Source: Pseudomonas sp. S37
GTDB lineage: Bacteria > Pseudomonadota > Gammaproteobacteria > Pseudomonadales > Pseudomonadaceae
Assembly (NCBI RefSeq): GCF_016658545.1
Contig: NZ_JACVZC010000035.1
Location: 1-48,531, forward strand
Length of the DNA: 48,531 bases
Direction: 5' to 3'
In this document: piece after piece, positions 44,501-48,531 of the stretch
Position numbering within the stretch: the stretch's first letter is position 1
Layout of the letters: every line of letters begins with the position of its first letter
Notes under the pieces: model-generated
The model's input: the letters and a program-made list of their open reading frames with translations, nothing else
Told to the model about the DNA's origin: nothing
Database searches by the model: none
Translations under genes and position numbers: made by a program

Positions 44501-45039
44501 TGGGTAAATACCAGATGGTTATCGAGCACGATGGTGCCATGCAGTTTGACGATGCGAGGAGACCTGGCGCTTGCCAGGTCCTCCTGCTTGCGCACCACGT
44601 TATAGACCCTTTCCGGTAACGCCGCTGCAGCGCGCTCCAACAGTGTGTCCCAATTGGTGGTCAACACCTCCGACCACGGCAGCCGTAATAAGTCATCATG
44701 CAGGGCGCCGGGTTGGAATGCCTGGTCATTGACGGCCGTTTTCAGGTTGTCATGCATCGACTGGGGGCCAAAGAACGCTTGATACTCTTCCGCCAGGCGT
44801 AGCGGGTCGGAGCTCGAAGACCCTAGTTCCTCGCCCATTTGCTTGCAGAGCTCAAACCACAAGGGCATTTTTTGCGCTGGATTGCCGCTCATGGCGGCGC
44901 TCCGGCTAAACCCCGCACCGACCATGATGGCAGCGCCGTGGAATGTGCCGTCTTGTTGCCACAGCGCCGCAGCTAGTTTCTTAAGCGCGGCGAAATCTGC
45001 CAATTGGTTTACACCCACGTTCATTGCACCTCGTGCCAT
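41509..45039 (-). CDS. Long SIR2-domain protein, defence-associated (DSR-like)
   Basis: The product has 1176 residues. The N-terminal SIR2 NADase-type domain (about 30-290) shows MVGAGFSRSA (41-48), TTNWDTLLE (127-135), the catalytic His167 in KLHGTI and LLGFSGEDPNF (208-218). The remaining 880 residues are helical and repeat-like, without a named domain. The layout agrees with DSR1/DSR2-type sirtuins that deplete NAD during phage infection, the C-terminal part serving as sensor. ATG 45039 is 2 nt after GGGAG; ATG 45024 is an alternative. It is convergent with the KAP gene. Confidence 0.88.
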   Translation of the reverse strand: MARGAMNVGVNQLADFAALKKLAAALWQQDGTFHGAAIMVGAGFSRSAAMSGNPAQKMPLWFELCKQMGEELGSSSSDPLRLAEEYQAFFGPQSMHDNLKTAVNDQAFQPGALHDDLLRLPWSEVLTTNWDTLLERAAAALPERVYNVVRKQEDLASARSPRIVKLHGTIVLDNHLVFTQEDYRRYPARYAAFVNYARQVFIENELCLLGFSGEDPNFLAWAGWVRDHLAGHARRIYLVGALGLNAAKRKYLESINIAPIDLAPLVADYDDRELAHREATKLFLQALVSLEPKAESAWSPVYLNQPIQQNKHIDAFLREQNYKWFEDSLATLQADRNSYPGWLVLPSRLQDRVLEQASFHAFSASNLRRLPEQLRARLIYERVWRGYLAHDPLDAEFSQLLLDTVLDEQSTLSKRERLEGAVLLLKNQRWADDISDSWSRVEDFIESNTKHWSDAANEMAYYRAIRARDAFDYEALQVQCDRISIDEPWWKLRKASLLVELGTFNEANLLVAQAYRELLVLHHQNRRSLFLLSRLAWAHWLYHVLDLAGHSSPFPSLYREHRCDPWAILDDLRVCIDDALDRQRKDSAVVPNFAPGSYRDGSSRVTFTSGLHPLIVMTGLLDTVGIPLRWRQTNLFCRQAEKLVELDGVDGLYSFSLAARGASTETAEIIKKTFSRLRVARFAYSQVEHLADQCVRAINYWKARAAERAGPGRQAALPNLRVFIEILARISVRLPPERSRQLFILATELSKQPALHDLWLKDALGNLLRYSLESVPEDDQAGLLQHALEVPLAHEIGLSANSDWPNPVIEKPGERLANPVIDRRIAQIIQSVNANSKDTGAALIRLLPLLDANYLTPSERDSLLQQVWGSDAANPSLQGANRLFAHALLKLPNHQPETFKASLSVKLFEAGAEGLFEDELLEDLINSVGSVSADIRPSVEQALRYFELMTRWRPKAQSQLEMAFLHGGEQRKAALISKALGLVVVPHLGGLSNKAMFAQLDQFYREVQAPGALLAFIYFADTDPVASLVEKTLRHALQHQDAKFVSYAAYAIREWRTRVDSPITRRLANLLVMFFGPQRLSTLPEIIESLRTLLERGRLSEEEAGSLIDILPVVFDCTRYDATGDLGHEAATISIVRTKCVQLARSLSANRAEPGGELARVMAEAKEDPLPEVRFA

Positions 45040-45654
45040 TGCTCCCAGCGGGCCAAGTTTTCTGCCTGCTGCCGTGCCAGATATTGTTTGTGGCTACGCG
45101 AGACTGCTCGGCAGCACGTCAACGTCATCCGCCACCGAAGCGCTCATGCTTGTGGCAGCCTAACCCTGCGGCGTCCGCAGGCATTGTGCCACCGTCGACT
45201 CTGGGATCCAATCCGCTCAGCAATAGCATCTATGTCTTGCCGAGAAAGTTCAGCTGCGGCGTAGGCAATGGGGCGGTTGATGAGCAAGGCATGCGGCTCT
45301 GCTCGAAATACGAGACCGCTATCGCGGCGCACAAACAGGTCAGTGAATGCTCGGCAGGCTGAAGCGCAGGTCAAAGCCCCTCGACCCTTTACATTGACGT
45401 CACTTCTGACAACGACGTTTCCCGTCGAAGCTGATGGTAGCGAGTGAGCTGCCACAATCGATGGGAGTATGGTTGTGGACGCAGTGGGTGCAGCAACGGG
45501 GGAGGCGTTAAGTGAGCTGGACGTACAGACCTTGGTTTTGGTGAAGGCGGCGCTGAGATGGTGGTACTGGCTAGCAGCGCTACGCAGGACTTCTTGTTTT
45601 TATCCCTCAAATGAGGGAGGATAACCGGAAGCGCGTCCCCTGGAGGAAGTTGGC
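45040..45654. other. Divergent intergenic region of the SIR2 gene and the ImmA/IrrE unit
   Basis: No gene is well supported in these 615 nt. A minus-strand frame at 45144-45455 (103 residues, GTG start, containing SRQDIDAIAERI) lies just upstream of the SIR2 gene and could be a small partner, but codon use is not convincing and no ribosome binding site is seen. The right end holds the palindrome and site of the next gene. Confidence 0.35.
45601..45623. promoter_or_regulatory. Palindromic operator-like site
   Basis: TCCCTCA (45603-45609) and TGAGGGA (45612-45618) form a perfect inverted repeat with a 2-nt centre, flanked by TATCC and GGATA. It lies 32 nt before the ATG of the first gene of the XRE/ImmA-IrrE unit, the position expected for binding of the XRE domain. 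Confidence 0.55.
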
Positions 45655-46305
45655 ATGCAGGTTTGTCAGGTTTACGAAGGTGTTGTCGAAGTGGCTGACC
45701 GTCTCGGCCAGTTGCGCATGCCAGCCAAGGCGATCGCTGAAGCTGTCTATCAAGGCCACTTGCACCGGGTCAGGCTGACCCCCAATCACCCCGGGATTTT
45801 CCCGGGTATGGAAATGTGGGGCTGGATAGTGAGCTCACTTCGTGATCAGTTGCGCCCGTTCGGTTGGATGGCTCACGAAAATGCCAATTATCCGCTGACC
45901 GTGCACTCGGATCTTCTGCTTGCCCTCACCGTCGCCTCGGCTGACGCCGGGGTAGGGAATCCGTCGTGCACGCCCACCAATCGCTCGAAAAAGGGCAAGA
46001 GCACCGTCGATGCGGTCCAGCAGAACCGCCAATTGGACATGTTCGCCGAGCTGCTCCCGCAGTTGAGCAGCACCCACGGCACTGACGGACACGAAACCTG
46101 GATTTTGCTACATCACACGGACACGGTAAAAAATGAAATTCGCCTGGAGCTGTCCCGTCCAGCGAGTATTGGCCGCGGCGGAAAAATTACTGCCTGGTTT
46201 GAACGCATCCTGTTGTCTCCCATTGACCTGAATGATGATTTCATTGCCCTCTCAACGCCGAGCGGTGCTGAAATCGAAATTGACATCCGCCGTAAGAACG
46301 CCTGA
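45655..46305 (+). CDS. Unknown partner protein of the ImmA/IrrE unit
   Basis: The product has 216 residues and no recognised family. The N-terminal 100 are of mixed structure (VYEGVVEVADRLGQL, GIFPGMEMWGWIVSSLRDQLRPFGW). The C-terminal half is strand-rich with HETWILLHHTDTVKNEIRLELSRP and DIRRKN. No signal or membrane helix. GGAGG lies 8 nt before the ATG. The XRE/ImmA-IrrE gene begins 8 nt after its stop without its own site, so both are one translational unit. It could be the toxin, or the protease's substrate. Confidence 0.75.
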   Translation: MQVCQVYEGVVEVADRLGQLRMPAKAIAEAVYQGHLHRVRLTPNHPGIFPGMEMWGWIVSSLRDQLRPFGWMAHENANYPLTVHSDLLLALTVASADAGVGNPSCTPTNRSKKGKSTVDAVQQNRQLDMFAELLPQLSSTHGTDGHETWILLHHTDTVKNEIRLELSRPASIGRGGKITAWFERILLSPIDLNDDFIALSTPSGAEIEIDIRRKNA

Positions 46306-46313
46306 TTTCCTGT

Positions 46314-47453
46314 ATGTTTAACTCCCTGCGGTTTGCGCTTGCCCGACGGCGGCGCGGTATGAAAAAACGGGAGCTAGCCTCCCGTATCGGTGTGACCGAA
46401 CGTTCGGTATCGAGCTATGAAAGTGGCACACAAGAACCTGAAGCTGCCACGATGGCGCGGATCGCCCAAGCACTGGGTTTTCCTGAAGCGTTCTTCTTCG
46501 GAGACGATCCGGAAATACCCACCCCTGACGTGGCCAGCTTTCGCTCGCTGTCGAAAATGTCAGCCGCCCTGCGTGACAGTGCGCTAGGCGCCGGGGCGGT
46601 TGCACTTTTGCTCAACGAGTGGCTGGAATCACGCTTCGATCTTCCACCGGTAAATGTGCCTGACTTGGGCACCGAGCGCGGCGCACAGACCTTTGTGGAT
46701 GGAGTGGCGGGGGCCGATCAAACCCCGGAAGTCGCTGCCGAAATGTTGCGGGCGCAGTGGCAGCTCGGTGAGCAGCCGATTAAAAATCTCATTCTGTTAC
46801 TTGAATCGAAGGGCGTGAGAGTCTACTCCCTGGCCATCGACGCCAAGGAGGTCGACGCGTTCTCCATGTGGAGCGGAGGGCGCCCGTTCATGTTCCTTAA
46901 CACCTATAAGTCAGCGGAACGATGCCGGTTTGATGCGGCCCACGAATTGGGCCATCTGGTTATGCACCAACACGCCCATCCTCAGGGACCCGATTTGGAG
47001 CGCGAAGCCAACGCATTCGCGTCGGCATTTCTGATGCCGCGCGCAAGCGTACTGGCGAGTGCACCGCGCTCGATTACTTTGAACAGCTTGATCAAGTTCA
47101 AGCGGGTATGGGCCGTCTCGGTTGCCGCATTGAACTATCGTTTGCACAGTCTGGGCCTCAGCTCGGATTGGACCTATCGAACCTTGTGCATTCAGATCGC
47201 CCAGGAAGGCTACCGCACCAATGAGCCACAGCCGATGCAACATGAGCGCTCGGTGGTTCTCGAGAAGATTTTTGCGGCGTTACGGGCCGAGGGACTGAGC
47301 AAATCGGCGGTGGCCGCGCAGCTGGCCATTCCGCCTGAGGAGATCAACGAGTTGACCTTTGGCCTGATGCTGAATGTCTTGAAGGGGCAAGGCGGGGATG
47401 CCGACATCTCGCGCCCGACTTCCACGGCTCACCTGCGTCTAGTCAAAGGGTAA
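46314..47453 (+). CDS. XRE regulator with ImmA/IrrE metallopeptidase domain
   Basis: The 379-residue product has an N-terminal XRE helix-turn-helix (about 5-60; KKRELASRIGVTERSVSSYE) and an ImmA/IrrE-type zinc peptidase domain with HELGH at 210-214 and EREANAFASAFLMP. A C-terminal helical extension follows with AEGLSKSAVAAQLAIP (about 325-340), possibly a second HTH. Such proteins (COG2856) cleave repressors or antitoxins and regulate mobile elements. It is translationally coupled to the 216-residue upstream gene. Confidence 0.88.
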   Translation: MFNSLRFALARRRRGMKKRELASRIGVTERSVSSYESGTQEPEAATMARIAQALGFPEAFFFGDDPEIPTPDVASFRSLSKMSAALRDSALGAGAVALLLNEWLESRFDLPPVNVPDLGTERGAQTFVDGVAGADQTPEVAAEMLRAQWQLGEQPIKNLILLLESKGVRVYSLAIDAKEVDAFSMWSGGRPFMFLNTYKSAERCRFDAAHELGHLVMHQHAHPQGPDLEREANAFASAFLMPRASVLASAPRSITLNSLIKFKRVWAVSVAALNYRLHSLGLSSDWTYRTLCIQIAQEGYRTNEPQPMQHERSVVLEKIFAALRAEGLSKSAVAAQLAIPPEEINELTFGLMLNVLKGQGGDADISRPTSTAHLRLVKG

Positions 47454-47833
47454 GCGCTCTGGTCGCTAGGCAAATATGCCTCAACCTGTGAAGGATCATG
47501 TCCCTTGGGTCGAATACCCAGACAGCGGTCGCTGCCGCTAGGTGTCCAGCCTGTACGAAAAGCTCAGCCCCCGTTTGGCAACTATTAAAGCATTCAGTCG
47601 CAATGGATTATGTCGCCGCGTTTCCCCTGGACGGCGTCATCAATTCCTTCGCTGCGCTCAACCGACCCCTGCGTCGAATCCTTGTAAGGCGATGACGGCT
47701 CCGTCCGCGCTATTTGTCGCACTAGTCATGTGAGCTGAACCAATCATCTATGAGGCTTCGCAAGCGGTTACAAGAGAGATCGTTGCTTTGGATTTCGCGG
47801 TTACCAGCTTGGTAAAGGGGGGAGCGTACGATT
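47454..47833. other. Gap after the ImmA/IrrE gene
   Basis: No gene is supported in these 380 nt. Short frames (for example MPQPVKDHVPWVEYP from 47475, stopped after 21 codons) may be decayed sequence. TTACCA-GCT-TGGTAA (47801-47815) is a small perfect hairpin close to the end of the AbiEi-like gene but lacks a T-tract. In particular no nucleotidyltransferase toxin gene is present. Confidence 0.4.
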
Positions 47834-48445
47834 TTAGCTCTCGCCCTCGAAAGCGGAGCTGGTCCATGCAGCTCGCATCCACTTAGGCATTTTGCAGGCC
47901 ATGAGCTTCTTGTGTTCCTCAGGGCTAAGCGAGTATGCCATCTTCCTTACCGATTGCTCAGTCAGCCCTGTTTTCCCAAGATAAAATAAAGCAGTCAGTA
48001 CTACTCCTACTTGCGTGCCAGCTAGCTGGAGTCGTTGCCGCGACACATGACGTAACCGAACCACCGCGCTACCGACCTTGATCTCACGCGTCGATCCGCT
48101 GGTGTAATAAGTCGGCTGAACCTGCATTTGTGTGCTCAGTCCAAGCCGGCGCACGGCCTCTGCGCCATGGATCTGGATAGTTTCGCCTCTAGCCCTTGCA
48201 ACCGCCTTCATAACTGCAATCGGATTGGCTCGTATCTGTTTACCAGTGTACTCACTCTTACTGGGGCGCATGTATACGCCGTGAAAAACGCGCTCTAGGG
48301 AGCCACTTAGGACCATACGAGCCAGCGCTTTGTTAACCGCAGAACGGGAGCCGGCTGGCGCGAAAACTGCGCCAACAAAGGGTTTACCCTTAGGCATGTA
48401 CTTGATACGGTTGGAAATAGACTCTGAGACAGATATGACTGACAC
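47834..48445 (-). CDS. AbiEi-like (DUF6088) antitoxin-type protein
   Basis: The product has 203 residues. SISNRIKYMPKGKPFV..., GSRSAVNKALARMVLSG and LERVFHGVYMRP form the N-terminal winged-helix typical of DUF6088/AbiEi antitoxins. The following domain (IQIHGAEAVRRLGLSTQ, TYYTSGSTREIKVG) also fits. In type IV AbiE systems it pairs with a nucleotidyltransferase (AbiEii) encoded downstream; none is seen here. GTG 48445 is the most upstream start and no good ribosome binding site is visible, so the start is uncertain. Confidence 0.75.
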   Translation of the reverse strand: MSVISVSESISNRIKYMPKGKPFVGAVFAPAGSRSAVNKALARMVLSGSLERVFHGVYMRPSKSEYTGKQIRANPIAVMKAVARARGETIQIHGAEAVRRLGLSTQMQVQPTYYTSGSTREIKVGSAVVRLRHVSRQRLQLAGTQVGVVLTALFYLGKTGLTEQSVRKMAYSLSPEEHKKLMACKMPKWMRAAWTSSAFEGES

Positions 48446-48531
48446 CTCATGTCATCTAGTGATTTTAAGCTGCTTCTTCAGTAAGCGTCCGGCGAACTCA
48501 CCTTCCGAACTCCAGCTTTAAGGGCGATGGT

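Noticed and set aside
45144..45455. A 103-codon minus-strand frame upstream of the SIR2 gene as a possible partner gene
   Set aside because: GTG start without ribosome binding site and biased, low-complexity residues at both ends; mentioned in the gap entry only.
47498..47733. Short plus-strand frames in the gap after the ImmA/IrrE gene
   Set aside because: No start site, no motif, overlapping frames; probably non-coding or decayed.

Overview
The window looks like a chromosomal stretch of a Pseudomonas of the P. putida type. This is inferred from gene content rather than from any search: a LOV-type hybrid histidine kinase, a cyo quinol oxidase operon, many small soil-pseudomonad proteins of unknown function (DUF2188-like, KGG-repeat, Cys-rich) and strong GGAGG-type ribosome binding sites. 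No rRNA, tRNA, CRISPR array or recognisable insertion sequence was seen.

Layout. 1-4 kb: a sensory cluster. An RsbQ-like alpha/beta hydrolase overlaps a PAS histidine kinase on the minus strand, and a LOV-histidine kinase-receiver protein diverges from the pair. 4-19.4 kb: an accessory, stress-flavoured region with a zinc alcohol/formaldehyde dehydrogenase-like enzyme, a GH15 glycosidase, DUF421 and CinA-type proteins, a short-chain dehydrogenase, a PfpI/DJ-1 protein, several tiny hydrophilic proteins, a stand-alone receiver, a low-affinity iron permease-like protein, a CPA1 antiporter, a KGG-repeat protein, an M42 peptidase and a catalase-like haem protein. 19.7-23.9 kb: one 1380-residue CheB-CheR-PAS-kinase-receiver protein. 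24-28 kb: small genes, including one normal and one degenerate Nudix protein, a PepSY protein and exonuclease III. 28-37 kb: a ThDP-dependent oxidase-type enzyme, a cupin, an MscS channel, cyoABCD without cyoE, and a DUF72 protein.

37.2-48.5 kb has a different character. A decayed stretch with a DUF488 remnant leads into a KfrA-like coiled-coil DNA-binding protein behind an AT-rich promoter with a 13-bp inverted repeat. It is followed by a KAP-type P-loop NTPase, a convergent 1176-residue SIR2-domain protein, a two-gene unit ending in an XRE/ImmA-IrrE metallopeptidase behind its own palindrome, and an AbiEi-like protein without a visible toxin. I read this as a defence or mobile-element island. 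The KfrA-KAP pair facing a long SIR2 protein is the best candidate for an undescribed system.

Two pairs of small paralogues (4042/26915 and 24560/36109) recur across the window and suggest local families of unknown function. Most starts were moved from the longest open frame to the codon with the best ribosome binding site; the reasons are given per gene.
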